Shown piece after piece: positions 48,901 to 61,986 of a stretch of DNA of 64,000 bases. Source of the DNA: Clitoria ternatea (taxonomy: Eukaryota; Streptophyta; Magnoliopsida; Fabales; Fabaceae); assembly GCA_037962975.1 (NCBI GenBank), contig CM075673.1:151486667-151550666 (forward strand), given 5' to 3'. A program made the position numbers and the translations under genes. The notes below the pieces were generated by a model. That model saw nothing but the letters and a program-made list of their open reading frames with translations. It was not told where the DNA came from and ran no database searches. Position 1 is the first letter of the stretch, and each line of letters starts with the position of its first letter.

Positions 48901-50783
48901 CTCTCACGAACCTTCTGGGTAAAGATGTTCCTTTTGTTTTTTACTCACATTGTTTGGAGGCTTTTTGTGGGCTTAAGGAAGCACTCATTACTGCCCCTGT
49001 TATGCAACCACCTGATTGGGATTTACCTTTAAAGCTCATGTGCGATGCTAGTGATTATGTCGTAGGAGTTGTCCTTGGACAATGAAAGAAGAAGAAGTTA
49101 TATGTTATATATTATGCCAGTAGAACTCTAGATGATGCACAAGTAAATTATGCTACCACTGAGAAGGAGTTATTTGTTGTAGTCTTTACCTTTGATAAAT
49201 TCATATCTCATGTAGTAGGTTCCTAGGTAATTGTATATACTGATCATTTTGCTATCAAATACTTGTTTCAAAAGAAAGATGTTAAGCCTAGACTAATCAA
49301 GTGGATTCTATTGTTACAAGAATCTGATATAGAAATTGGAGATAAGAAAGGCACTGAAAATTTAGTTACTGACCATTTATCTAGATTACTCTCCGAAAAA
49401 AAGAGATAGGTGACATTGTTCCTATTAATGAATCTTTTCCAGATGAGCACCTCCTTAGTCTCGTTGTCAAACATGTTCCTTTAGTCTCGTTGTCAAACAT
49501 GTTCCTTGGTATGTTAATTTTGTTAATTATATTGCATGTGGTATTTTACCCCTTATCTTAGTTTTCAGCAGAGAAAGAAATTTTTAACAGATGTAAAGCA
49601 TTATTATTGGGATGAATCGCTCCTATTTAAACGATGTGTTGATGGTTTGATAAGAAGTTGTGTGCTAGAGGATGAAGTTCTTTCTATTCTTGATCATTGC
49701 CACACCTTCTCCTGTGAAAGACACATGAGTACCTCCAAAACAGCTTCAATGGTACTCCAAGATGGATTCTATTGGCCACATATCTTTAAGGATGCTCATA
49801 AGTATGTACTCACAAGTGATGCATGTCAACGTGTAGGTAACATCTCTAAAAGCTATGAAATGTCTTTAAATGGAATACTTGAGGTAGAATTGTTTGATGT
49901 TTGAGGATTGACTTTATGGGACCCTTTCCTACTTTTGGAGATAACTATATTTTGGTAGTCGTGGATTATGTATCCAAATGGGTTGAGGAAATTGCTTCAC
50001 CTCATTCATATGCAAAAACAGTTATTAGACATTTCAAGAAAATAATTTTTCCAAGGTTTGGGGTCCTTAGAGTTGTTATTAGTGACGGGGGTTCACATTT
50101 TATTGAAAGAACATTTAAAAATCTTTTGAAAGTATGAGGTAAAACATAAAGTAGTCACACCCTATCACCCCCAAACAAGTGGACAAGTAGAGGTAGCAAA
50201 TAGGGAAATAAAACAAATTTTATCCAAAGTTGTTAATACCACCCATAAGGACTGGTCTATTAAATTAGATGATGTTTTATGGGCATATAGAATTGCATAC
50301 AAGACCCCTATTGGTACCACTCCTTTTAAACTTGTTTATGGTAAACCATGTCACTTGCCAGTTGAGTTAGAGCATAAATCTTTATGGGCTATAAAATTGC
50401 TTAATCTTAATCTGAAAGCTGCAGGTGAAAAGAGACTTTTGCAAGTAAATAAATTATAAGAACTCAGGATGGATGCATATGAGAACACCAAGATTTACAA
50501 AGAAAAAACAAAATGATGGCATGATCTAAGAATTATAAGAAGAACCTTTAATCCTGGGGATATGGTGTTTCTCTTCAATTCTAGATTGAAGTTATTTCCT
50601 GATAAATTAAAATCAAGATGGTCAGGACCATTCAGAGTAGTTAAAGCCTATCCTTATGGAGCAGTGGATATTTGGAGTGAGGAAATAGAGACCTTTAAGG
50701 TGAATGACCAAAGGTTAAAACATTACTTAACTGGAGATCCAATCCCACAAATCAACAGTCAAGACTTAGATGAACCTAAATAA
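45978..50783 (+). pseudogene. Element F: Athila-lineage Ty3/gypsy gag-pol, decayed
   Basis: Gag: FLEYYDTLKVNRVSSDTIRM..FPLYLRDKARAWLYSLP (45978-46163) and MDVTAGGTFMSKN (46375 on). Protease region: DKALCDLGVYVSLMPLSDCEKL..PTRMSLQLADRSVKYPMGI (47310-47741). RT: 48015-48701 with KKEVLKLLDSGVIYPI, MCIDYKKSNNAIKRDHFPLPF and the catalytic FMDDYSVYG near 48600. RNase H: from about 48960. Integrase: 49536-50460 ([39 protein letters not shown]). The C-terminal segment ends at 50783. From 47310 to 49085 the frame is continuous except for stops at 47739, 47979, 48291, 48699 and 49083. Two of these (48291, 48699) replace Trp in conserved motifs. Confidence 0.85.
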
Positions 50784-52217
50784 CAATACATATCATAAAA
50801 AAATGAAAATTTGAAAATAGGAGCTAGTTTGGGGTGCCACATCCTACTCAGGTAAGTTGTCTATCCCTTCTTTTCCATGACTGAACATTGAGAACAATGT
50901 TCATCTTAGTTTAGGGTCGTAGGACAATCAACTTACCTGTATCTTTTTGCTCTCACTCTTATCTATTTTATTTTTAAATATTGTTTTCTACTTTAATTAG
51001 CCTATTTTTCTTTCCATTATAGGATCAAGCATTGGTTGTTTTCTAGTAATAATTATATAAATTAAGTTAATAATTATGAGTACTTAAACATAAAACATCC
51101 TTGGAGCCCCATTGAAAAAAAAAATAATGATCTTAACATGTTTTATAGGGTGATTTTATGTTTGCCAAATAAATGATGAAAATTTTTGCTATATTTCTTT
51201 TAACTTAATATTACCTTGGTGAGATTTTGAGCCTTTTAAGAGGGTATATTTTTATCACAAATTTTAAAACCCTTATTTATTCTCAATTGAGTAATTGTCA
51301 TCTCCTTCTTAGTATTCTAGAACTTGGCTTATGACCTAGGCAAAATAGTGTAATGATAACGACAATTTTAGGCATTCTTGAAGCCCCTATTTTTGAAAAT
51401 ATTATTATCCATTAGTTGGCCCCTCTGAGCCTAAAAATTCTTATTACTTTCTTTAGAACCTTTTTCTTTAAAAGTGTTTTGAGGTTAAGTATACTAATAA
51501 GGATATAGGATGGTAACAATCATTAAAATGAAAATAGGGGACCTTTAAAAGAAAAGAAAAAATATGGGATTGAAAAAAGAAAAAGAAAAAGAGAAAACAA
51601 AAAAGAAAAAGAAAAAGAGAAAAAAAAAGAAAAAGAAAAGAAAATATTTACAGTGGTATCTATAATCCAAACACTCAATGAATTCTATTTATGTGCTTAT
51701 GCTAGGATGATTGGAACAACTGAAAAAGGGTTGAAAAGAAAGAAATTAAAAGGTCCTTAAAAATATTATAAGAAAATTTGAATGACCTCTTTGATTTTAT
51801 TAATGAGCCCTTTGCTTTATCCTATCTTTGATTTCCATACCTTAAATCTTATCCCTTGGCCTCATTACAACCTATAAAAGACCTTTTGACTTTGGTAAGT
51901 TTTCTTAGTACTGTGAAGCTAGGGTCACTTGCCAAGCCTATGGTAATACTTTGATTGATTTGACTTAAGTGACACAAAATATTACCTATAAACACTTGAG
52001 AGGAATGGTGAGTGAATGAGCCATTTGAGTCATTTGGAACATGGTTAAAAAGAAAACATGTATTGTTTGGCATCAATACTCCTTCCCTTCTTACTTAATT
52101 TTTAAGATCATAATTCTGTTTGGGTACCTTTGTATGTTAGTTCTTCGCTTATTTTTCTTTAACTTGATGAGTACATTGATTGCTTGAGAACAAGCAATGT
52201 TTTAGTTTGAGGTATTT
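50784..52217 (+). other. Element F 3' non-coding region with purine tract
   Basis: Between pol and the 3' LTR. No env-like ORF, although some Athila elements carry one here. A strand-asymmetric A/G tract ('aaaaagaaaaagaaaaagag', about 51540-51650) and a PPT-like 'tagtttgaggtatttt' (52203-52218) are typical of Athila 3' ends. Confidence 0.6.
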
Positions 52218-53587
52218 TGATGTGTCTCTAAAACACATCATTTTAGGTTGCATTTCATAGGCTTTTTAGGATTAATTGAATAAAATACCCCTAAATCCCT
52301 ATCATATTTTGTTCTTTCCCTTCTTTGCTACTTAGTTTGCTAGTTTTGTAAAATTTACAGGTTTTAAGACTATTTTTGGATCAAATATGGAAAGTTATAC
52401 ATTACGAAGCGATTGTATGCCAAAATAAGTGAAAAACGAAGAAAAACTAGGGTCAAGACAGAGCACTCCACGACCAGGCCTTGGTGGGAACCATGGCCAT
52501 GGAGTAAGAAGGCAAAAAATCAAAAAGGAAGCTCCAGAGTGAACCAAGATTGTGATTCGAGACTGACACTAGAGGGTTGTGTTTTTACTTCTATATAAGG
52601 GGGAGATGGGCTCTATTTTAGGGGACCCACTCTCTACACTTTAGAGGCACATTGTACAGGTATAAGAGGTGATCTAAAAGGACTCTTTCAAGGATTCTCA
52701 ATGAGGAGAGCGCGAACGGAATGAAGAATTAAAGACTATGAACATCTTGTGGTTGGTTTTAGATTCTTGGTTTTGCCTTTTGTTTGAACCTTTGTAATCA
52801 TTATTTTCTAAGTTGTATGAATTCAATGAACCTTTGTGATTTCTTGTTTACCATGAATGACTAGAATCCTTATTCTTGGGATTTAGGGGGTGATTTGTGA
52901 TGTATTGATATAATCCTATTGTTTTATCAATGAAATCTTTGTTTACCTTTAATTCTTGATGGCCTTATTCATTCATTGATCTAGACATGGGCATGAATTG
53001 TGTTTAATTAATTCTAGGGAATGACTGAAAAGTGAATCTAATTAATTTAATTCAAGAATTGAACCTAAGATTGAATACGATAAGGAATTGAAAAGTGAAC
53101 TTTATTTAAATCTTTTGAGGACTGGAGTTTTTCATAATAATTGAACTTAGGAAGGATTGAAAAGTAAACCTTTTTAATTGTTGTGTTGGCTTAAGACTTT
53201 TATTATTCTTTATTACTCTGTTTTCAAATTAAATGACGATTTATTTGAATTCTGAGTAATCTAACGGAGGTCTGAAAGGGGAAAGTTAGAACCTTAGGAA
53301 GTTGTTCCTGGTAAACTTGAGAGTAAAAGATAAGGTAAAATCTTTAACCATCTTTACAAAGCAATTCATTACCCGAAAATCCCAAGATACGTTTAATTGA
53401 TTTCATTCCCGAAGAACTTCTAATTTGCACTTTTTAATTACTCTGTTTTTAATTCTTTTACAAAAAAATCTCTATTCTTGCTTGTTTAGATTAATAGGAT
53501 CATTATTCTGGGTACTTGAGAACACGACCCTTGTGGAGATGATATTTATTATATTACACGACAACCTCGTGTGCTTGCGGAGTGTCA
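52218..53587 (+). mobile_element. 3' LTR of Athila-like element F (borders approximate)
   Basis: Starts TGATGTGTCTCTAAAACACA right after the PPT-like tract. Ends near 'ctcgtgtgcttgcggagtgtca', like the 'cactTGCGG' ends of Athila LTRs. The internal phrase 'cccttgtggagatgatattt' is also typical. The 5' LTR is not in evidence, so the ends are inferred. Confidence 0.6.
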
Positions 53588-55383
53588 GGTAGATTGAGAG
53601 AATGAATGTTGAGTCTATATTGAGATCATATTGAATCACTTGAGAAGTGATTATTTAATGGATATTGCAATCATTTTGGGTTGCTTAAGAAGACGAGTAT
53701 TGAATTGATATTGAAATTATTAGTGAAATGATTGTTAAGTTGATATTGGATTGCTTGAAAGCAAATTATGAGTCAAATTGGATCTAGGAAATAAGTATGT
53801 GTATATCAATATATGTATATAGGTCCATGGTGAAAATGTGCATGAATGACTTGAGTAAGATGTGTAATAAGTTCCTAACGACCAAAATGATGTAAGAGGT
53901 AATTGAAATGATATGGGTAAAGAAAGTGTTGTAGGTCCCAATCTGTTATGCCCTGTTTCTTGTTGTTTTGATACACTCGCTTAAGTAAGCCCCAACTACC
54001 TAGGTGAACCCTAGTCGCCTAGGCATTCAAACTGGTAATTTCCTTAGACCTAATTTTCTCGGGTGAGTCAGAGCCTTCTAGGCAAGCCTGCAATGATTCA
54101 CCTTATTCACTTGAGCAAGCGAGACTTGCTTAGGCGAGTGGCCTCTGTTTATATTTTGACTTTTTTTCTTCCCACTACCCTTTTGACCTTCAACACCTCC
54201 CTAACCTATCTCTACCTCTTAATAATATAAATATACCTCACACATACATACACATCTACACCTCTACTAATTGTTTAGCTCAAAGTAACATGTTATACCT
54301 TCTAAGTAACCCCAAGCTTTGTTTATGATGTTTAACAAGTTTATTGTTGTGACTGAATTGAACATATGTACTTGCATAAGTTGTTATCAATGACAGGTGT
54401 AGAGTCCAATAAATTTTATCCTACTTTTAAAAGATTTGTGATAACAATAAGTAGGGTTAAATCCACAGGGATTGGTAAAGTTTACTTCTTTATCAAAAGT
54501 AAAAAGGAAGTTTTGTAGAAATTGAATTGAAAGAAAGAATAAAGCAAGTAAAAGATCAAGAGATTCAATTGATGAAAACCTAACTTAAGGAGTAATTTTG
54601 GTGTCGATTCTTTGAATTAATCATTGATATAGAAAATAATTCATTTACCCTTTTGATAAATTAGTTATAGTTACTAGCAAGCTCTAGCAACCAATCTCTA
54701 CTTACTTTCTTGATAACCAAAGTAAGCTCTTTGATTATTTCCCTTATCAATAAACAATCCTCGAAGCGTTCTACGAATTTAATCTATTAATAACATTAAG
54801 ATTTATAGAGACCCAATTCTAGCCAACAAACTTGTAAGCTTGATTCATTTAGACTAGATTGTATACCTACATAACAATCCTGTTATTTGTTACTAGTTAT
54901 TGAAAGCCTTAGACAATTATGGATCTAAAGTCTCAAGTAGCAATATTCTACATTATTAATGTTGCAATAGGCCTTTTTGTATCAATCAACAAAATAGAAA
55001 TAGATGAATAAATTCTGAAGGTATACAAATATCAAAAAAAACAAAGAGAGAAACAATTTAAACAAATCTCATAATTCCTAAAGAATTAAACCTTAATCAT
55101 CCTTGAACTAGAAAAGAGGTTTAATTGTCTTAGATTTCCATGAGAAACATAAGATAGAAGAGAAAAGAAATATTACAATTCAAAACCAAGAATGCTCTAT
55201 TTTTCCTCTGAAAATTCATCTCATCTTTCGCTTCCCATAGATCCCCTTATAAAGACTTAACCTAATCCTCTAATTTAGGGAGATTGAGAACAAGTTAAGG
55301 ATATTTACAAATTGTAAAATTAAGGGATAAAGAGCTAAGATTCTGACAATCTAATCTATATCTCTAATTTAGCATATCCTTTT
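53588..55383. repeat. Old LTR relics
   Basis: 53588-53760 holds short irregular repeats ('ttgatattg', 'gaagtgatt'). 53940-54170 carries 'cgcttaagtaagcccc' / 'cgcctaggc'-like sequence resembling dicot LTRs. 54400-55370 ('taagtagggttaaatccacagggattgg') looks like an LTR or untranslated piece of another Athila-type element. No coding domain found. Confidence 0.35.
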
Positions 55384-56114
55384 TGATCCGGTCTCAATAC
55401 CGGTATCCGATCCGCTATACATATTTCAACGTCTTTGATAAGACATCTACGTGTAACCGGTGTCATCGGTATACATCCGGACTGTAATTCCGTATCAGGC
55501 ATTCTCGCTATACCGGTTGTTCAGGATAACACCATGACATCGGATAATACACACGTCACTGTGCAAAAGACAAGGATTGTTGCTACAGGGATCGATCAAT
55601 AATTCCCTGCACTACGAGCCAAATTCTGCTCACGGGAATGGTCAACTTGTTCCCTAATCCTAGTCTACATTCTCTATGCTCAATATAAAATAGCCACTTG
55701 ACCCAATCATGCAAGTAAGTGCGCAATATAATAATGCTAATGGGAGTTGGTGGTTCCCTACCAACGAGTCCTCGTTAATCGAGCCAATCAGGTATATGAA
55801 CTCACTTCATGATTGAAGTGGGGGATCTTCAGCTCATTTTTTACGACTGATTACTCTCTGAATACATTCCTTACTTGGAATATAATCACTGACTTGAGCG
55901 TCGGAGAATCTTTGCAGGTGACACCACCATTCGCCCACTTCAACGCGTTAGGTCGGTGTGAAGGATCTCCAGAACGCCCAATCCGCTCTCCTCACTCAAG
56001 GACAACGGATACCTACACCGGATACATATACATCCGGTCTTCTATACAGTATTTACATACTATTTGTGACTGGTCTGAGTCTGGATCTCTAGACCCCGGT
56101 TCAGGACAGATCAT
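55384..56114 (+). mobile_element. 5' LTR of Ty3/gypsy element C
   Basis: 731 bp starting TGATCCGGTCTC and ending GGTTCAGGACAGATCA, directly followed by a primer-binding site. It has the same start, middle and end blocks as the solo LTR at 21970-22775. The expected 3' LTR lies beyond the window end. Confidence 0.85.
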
Positions 56115-56115
56115 T

Positions 56116-56133
56116 GGCACGCCCAGTGGGACA
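56116..56133 (+). promoter_or_regulatory. Primer-binding site of element C
   Basis: TGGCACGCCCAGTGGGAC begins one base after the LTR end. It starts TGG, complementary to the CCA end of a tRNA. I do not assign the tRNA. Confidence 0.75.
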
Positions 56134-56178
56134 CGATAAAGTTATTCCCATATCCTTTGACAGAGCAGGTAATCCACA

Positions 56179-59100
56179 ATGGAAGGCGAAGCACAAGACT
56201 TCATGGAGAATCAAGCTGAAGGCAGAACCAATCCTAACGCCTTCAGAAAACTCAACTTTGATTCTCATGGGGGCAGCTCAAAGAAGATAGTAACAGTGTC
56301 TGATCCTGATCCTCGCGATGAGTTGATCAAACAACTTCAGAGAGAACTCGCTGAATTGCAAAGAGAAAAAAGGCAAAGCGAGGATAAAGAATCATCTCGC
56401 ACATGAGACACTCCCCACGCAACTGATGGTGAAAAGTCCACCACTCTTCAGTACTCAAATATCCCTACGTTTGAGGGGGGAGAACAGACTCGCGATTTTG
56501 AGGATGCAGCTTCCCGAAGGAAGAGAGATTCAACAACAGCACCCCCATTGTCTTACAATCTGAAGGTTCCTTTTTCAAGGAGACTTATGGGCATCAGCAT
56601 CCCCAAGCACCTTCAAACTACTCAACCACTTTCCATCGGAAAGTATAATGGTGAAACTGATCCAACTAAGCACCTTGATGCTTATGTGTTTGAAGCCATG
56701 TACTTGGGGGCTGATGAAGATGTGATGTGCCAAATGTTCCCTCGAACATTGTCTGAGGAGGCCCTCGGGTAGTTTAAAGGCCTGCCTTCTGGATCCATAG
56801 ATTCTTGGACGGAAATGGCAGCTGCCTTTGAAACCCACTTTGTCATCTCCAGAGACGTACCCAAGACGTCTCATACCTTGGCTCAGATTAAGCAAGGTGA
56901 AACAGAGGGCTTAAAAGATTTTTTGAAGAGGTTTTATAAGGAGGTAGCCCTGGTTCCTAACCTCACAGAATCTATCAAGCTGCATATCGTTATTGAGGCA
57001 TTGCAGCCAGGATCAGCTTTCGCTCTTTCATTAGCAAAGAGCCCTCCAGCAACTTTTGAGGAATTCAGGAAAAAAGCCTCAAAGTACGTGAGCATAGAGA
57101 TGCACTTGGAGGCAATGGCTGCAAAGAAAAAGCCACCAACACCATCTCCCCAAACCCAGAAGGGTAAGGAGAAGACGAGGTCAGAACGCATGGAGAGGCC
57201 ATTCACCAATCCTAAGGTTAATAACCACCCTCCTCGACCTCGAGAAAAGCATGTCAATTCCTTCAGCTATTATGCACAGTTATCTGCTAGACCATCTCAG
57301 ATTTTAAGAGAGGTCGGATGGCCAGTTTTCAGCACATATGGCATCAGGAGACCAGCCCCTATGAAAAGACCAGGAAATTCCCGTAAGTACTGTGATTTTC
57401 ATGAACAAAATGGTCATTCCACTGATGAATGCCAAGCTCTAAAGAACGCGGTTGAAACGCTAATTAGAGAAGGCAAGTTGAAGCAATACCTGTTCAAAGA
57501 AAAATCCTTTGACAGGGTAGAACGGAATGAGAAGAGAGAAAGAGATCCAGACGACGGGGATGACAACAACGGCAATCCGGCCCGAAAGTTCTCTACTGCA
57601 GAAAAGCAAAAAGGTGTGATGACTGATAATGCAGCGCAGAGAGACAGCCTGCCCCAGTAACAACGTCAGGGCCGACGTGAAGTTATTGACATGATTGCTG
57701 GAGGATTTGCTGGAGGAGGAGCTTCAATTACAGCCCGTAAGAATCATCACATAATGATTCTATCTGTGCAAGGGAAAGTCAAGGACAATCGCCCTTACAG
57801 AGGAGGGATCGAGGCTCCCATAATCTCTTTCTCCGATGAGGATTTTGGCCCAACCATTCCTGGTGGTGACGATGCTGTAGTCATCACTGCTGTGATCGCC
57901 AACAAGGACGTCCGAAGAATCCTTGTTGACCAGGGAAGTTCCTGCGATGTTATTTTCTATAATTGCTTTGAAAGAATGGGTTTTAAAGACTCAGACTTAC
58001 AGCCTTACACGCAGGAACTAACAGCTTTCAATGGCGCAAAGCAACCAACTAAAGGGTATCTTGACACCCTTATCTCGTTTGAAGGCGAGCCAGGAGCCAG
58101 GACGGTTAAGTCTCGGGTGCTAGTGATTGATGTCAAATCACCATTTAATGGCATCATAGGCCGTCCCACTCTGAATGCAATGGAGGCAGTTGTATCAACC
58201 CCACATCTCCTTATCAAGTTCATTGACAAGGATAATGCTGTGTCATCTATCCGGGGTGATCAAGAGATGGCTAGGTACTGCTACAACCTTAGCCTCAACA
58301 TGACAAAGCTGGACGCCTCCAATAAAAAGAGGAAACTTAATGATGCTGGAACATCGGCTGGATCTGTAAGCCTTGTCGACCTGGACCCTAGAGCGGATTT
58401 GAACATTGATCCGTTCAACCCATCAAAGCCCACACCGGATGGAAGTTCCAGGGACATCGTCTTGGGAGATTCTCCAGAAAAGATCACCCATATCAATGAC
58501 AAGCTAGATACTGGAATAGAGCAGCGACTGCTGGCTCTCTTGCAAGAGTTTAAAGACCTCTTTGCATGGACTGCAGCCGATATGCCAGGCATAGACCCTG
58601 AATTCTGCTGTCATAAACTATCCGTCTATCCAGAGACGAAACCTGTGGCCCAAAAGAAAAGACGATTGGGCCCAGAGAAACAGAAGGCAGCTTGCCAGCA
58701 AACTGAGGAGTTGCTGAAGGCCGGATTTATCAGGGAAATCCGATATTCCTCTTGGCTTTCGAATGTGGTGATGGTCCCTAAATCCAATGGTAAATGGAGA
58801 ATGTGCATTGACTACGTGGACCTCAACCGCTGCTGTCCAAAAGATCCTTATCCTCTTCCTAATATAGATCGGATGGTGGATGATTCCTCTGGTTATCAAT
58901 ACCTGAGCTTCATGGACGCTTATTCTGGTTACAACCAAATTCCGATGTGTGAAGAGGATCAAGAGAAGACAGCTTTCATAAATGATCGTGGTGTCTTTTG
59001 CTATACAGTCATGCCCTTTGGCTGAAAAACGCTGGGGCGACATATCAGCGCATGATCAACAAGGTTTTCGAAGGTATGCATACCAAACTTGTTGAAGTAT

Positions 59101-61649
59101 ACATTGACGACATAATAGCAAAGACACCGGTTGGTGGTGATCATATTGAGGACCTACGCCAAGTATTCACCCGTTTGAGACAATTTAACATGAGGCTGAA
59201 CCCAATGAAGTGCACATTTGCTGTCCCTGCTGGGAAGTTTTTGGGTTTCATGTTAACTCAACGTGGTATTGAAGCCAATCCAGGGAAGTGCCAAACGATT
59301 CTAGACATGCAGAGTCCTAAGAATCTCAAAGAAGTCCAATCCCTGAATGGCAAGGTAGCAGCTTTAGCACGATTCATGCCGAAGATGGCTCACAGGTCGC
59401 TCCCCCTGTACAAAATACTGAAAAAGTCCAAGAAATTCGAGTGGGGACAGGAACAAGAAAAAGCTTTCCAAGAGCTTAAGGAGGTGTTGTCCAAACCTCC
59501 CATTCTCACAAAGCCTGACCCCGAAGACACACTCATTCTGTACTTGGCTATTTCAGATGAAGCTTTGGGCGTTGCCTTGATAAAAGAAACTCCTGATGGA
59601 CAAAGACCGGTCTATTTCACTAGCAAGACCTTGCAAGGAGCTGAGATCCGGTATCAGAAAATTGAAAAGGCCGCCCTCGCTGTTGTTTGGGCCTCACGAC
59701 GGTTGCGTCCGTACTTTCATGCCCATCCAATCATAGTGAGAACGGATTTGCCACTCCGTTCTGTCTTAATCAAGCCCGATCTCGCTGGGAGGATGATCAA
59801 ATGGTCTATTGAACTCTCTGAGTTTGATATATCCTACGAACCCCGCAGCGCTATTAAAGCTCAAGTCCTGGCTGACTTTATTGTGGAAATGACAGGGACT
59901 GATCCAGATTACCCTCGAGTCCATTGGACCATTTACGTTGATGGTTCATCAAACCAAAGAGGCTCTGGAGCAGGTGTAGTTCTAGAAAGTGACGACGGAG
60001 TACACCTGGAGATCTCCCTTCGTTTCAATTTCAAAACATCCAACAACCAAGCTGAGTACGAAGCTTGCTTGGCCGGGCTAAGAGCTGCAATTGACATCGG
60101 AGCTTCTGAGGCGACACTCTGCAGCGATTCACAGCTGGTGATTTCGCAGATCTTAGGAGATTATCAAGCTCGCGAACCTCAACTCTAATTATACTTGAAC
60201 TGTGTCAAGGAGTTGACTGAGAAATTCTCAAAGGTGGAATTCAAGCATGTTCCACGTGAAGAGAATACGAGAGCGGATATACTCTCCAGGTTAGCAAGCA
60301 CTAAACGACCAGGTAGCACCACTACGCTGGTTCAAAGCACGCTAACGTCGCCCAACATTCCTCTTTTCCCTTCTCTAAACGCCATAATGACTAACTCCCT
60401 TTACGGAGATACATGGATGGCTCCTTACATCCGTTATTTGGCTGATGGACAACTACCTACAGATGAGAAGGAAAAGACGAGGCTAAGGAGAGAATTACCA
60501 TATTTCACTATGATTGATGGTAATCTTTACAGAAGGGCACTCTTTGTGCCCTATTTGATTTGTCTCAAAGAGGATGAGGTGCAAGATGTAATGGAGGAAG
60601 TGCATGGATGACAATGTGGACACCACGCCGGAGGAAGAAGCTTAATGCGAAAAATCCTCAGAGCTGGATACTGGTGGCCCACGATGAAGCAAGACTCTAT
60701 TGACTTCATCAAAAAATGCGACGCTTGCCAAAAATTCTCTAACCTGCACCACACACCGGCGGAAGAACTCTTCACATCCGCTGTTCCATGGCCCTTCTAT
60801 CAATGGGGATTGGATATTCTGGGCCCCTTTCCAACTGCTCCTGGGGGCATCAAATATCTCATTGTAGGGGTCGATTATTTCACTAAGTGGATAGAAGCAG
60901 AGCCGGTGGTGCATATTACTTCAGCCCGAACTCGTCGTTTCATGTATGAAAACATCATAACACGGTTCCGGGTCCCAGTACGGATTGTCACAGACAATGG
61001 CACCCAGTTCACGGATAGAAAATTCACAGATTTGCTTGAAGGGCTAGGAATAACCCAAATATTCTCATCCGTCGAACATCCCCAAACTAATGGTCAAGCT
61101 GAAGTGGCCAACAGGGAGGTGCTGAAGGGACTAAAGAAACGCCTTGGTGAAGCCAAGGGCGGATGGACAGACCAGCTGTGTCATGTCCTATGGGCATATC
61201 GGACAACGCCTCATTCATCCACCAATGAATCCCCATATCGCCTAACATACGGGGTCGAGGCAATGATACCTGTGGAACTGCAAATTGCTTCCACAAGGGT
61301 TAAGTACTTCTCTGAAGAAACCAACAATGCTAACTTGGCATCCGAAATGGATGTCATACAAGAACTCAGAGAAGACGCTTTCATCAGAGATCAAGCCATC
61401 AAAGCCAAAGTTGCTCTCCGGTACAACAAACGAGTCCAATCAAGGACTTTCAACGTTGGAGATTTGGTTTTGAGGAAAGCAAGTATAGGGAACAAATTCG
61501 CTCATCAAGGCAAATTAGCCCCAAACTGGGAAGGCCCATACAGGGTATCTGAGGTCACTGGCAAAGGCTCTTACCGCCTTGAAAACCTTGATGGCACTCC
61601 AATCCGAAATAAGTGGAACACCCAAAACTTGCGCATCTATTATAGCTAG
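56179..61649 (+). pseudogene. Element C: Tat/Retand-like Ty3/gypsy gag-pol with dual RNase H, nearly full length
   Basis: One frame runs from ATG 56179: a coiled coil (DELIKQLQRELAELQREK), gag core (56548-57110), knuckle (KYCDFHEQNGHSTDEC, about 57390), protease (RRILVDQGSSCDVIF, about 57915), RT (58560-59200; LSFMDAYSGYNQI, YIDD at 59100-59111), gypsy RNase H (about 59430-59790), a second RNase H (IYVDGSSNQRGSGAG..NQAEYEACLAGL..CSDSQLV, 59930-60180), then integrase (60600-61300; WGLDILGPF, VTDNGTQF, GQAEVANRE) and its C-terminal domain to TAG at 61647. It is broken by stops at 56404, 56770, 57658, 60186 and 60609, and by a 1-base loss in MPFGLKNAG at about 59023. Catalytic residues are otherwise present. 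No chromodomain. The second RNase H and the lack of a chromodomain point to the Tat lineage. Confidence 0.9.
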
Positions 61650-61827
61650 CTGTTGGAACAATCAACACTCTCCTATCCTTATCTTGGATTGAATACTGGA
61701 GAATTTATTTTCACAGCTATGCTCTCATTGTAATTCTTATTTTTGATTTAATAAGAATCTCTCATAACAATTTAACTCTTTCGAGTTTTTTCTTATGCTG
61801 TGATTTTCAGTTTATCCGGTGTACAGA

Positions 61828-61980
61828 AACATATTCAGGACGGATGATCTCAGCTACTTGTTCTGTAGTTGACGATGTAACTTCTCGAATATGTGCAACA
61901 CACAAGAGCATACTCAGGACGGATGATCTCAATTACCCATTCTGTAATTGACGATGTAACTCCTTGAGTGTGTTTAATTG
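61828..61980. repeat. Tandem duplication, 79-bp period
   Basis: The block 'tcaggacggatgatctca..ttctgta.ttgacgatgtaact' occurs at 61835 and again at 61914, with about 85% identity by eye. Confidence 0.8.
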
Positions 61981-61986
61981 ATTGAA

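Noticed and set aside
50784..52217. Possible env-like ORF of Athila element F
   Set aside because: No open frame of meaningful length on the plus strand; only a purine tract and PPT-like sequence.
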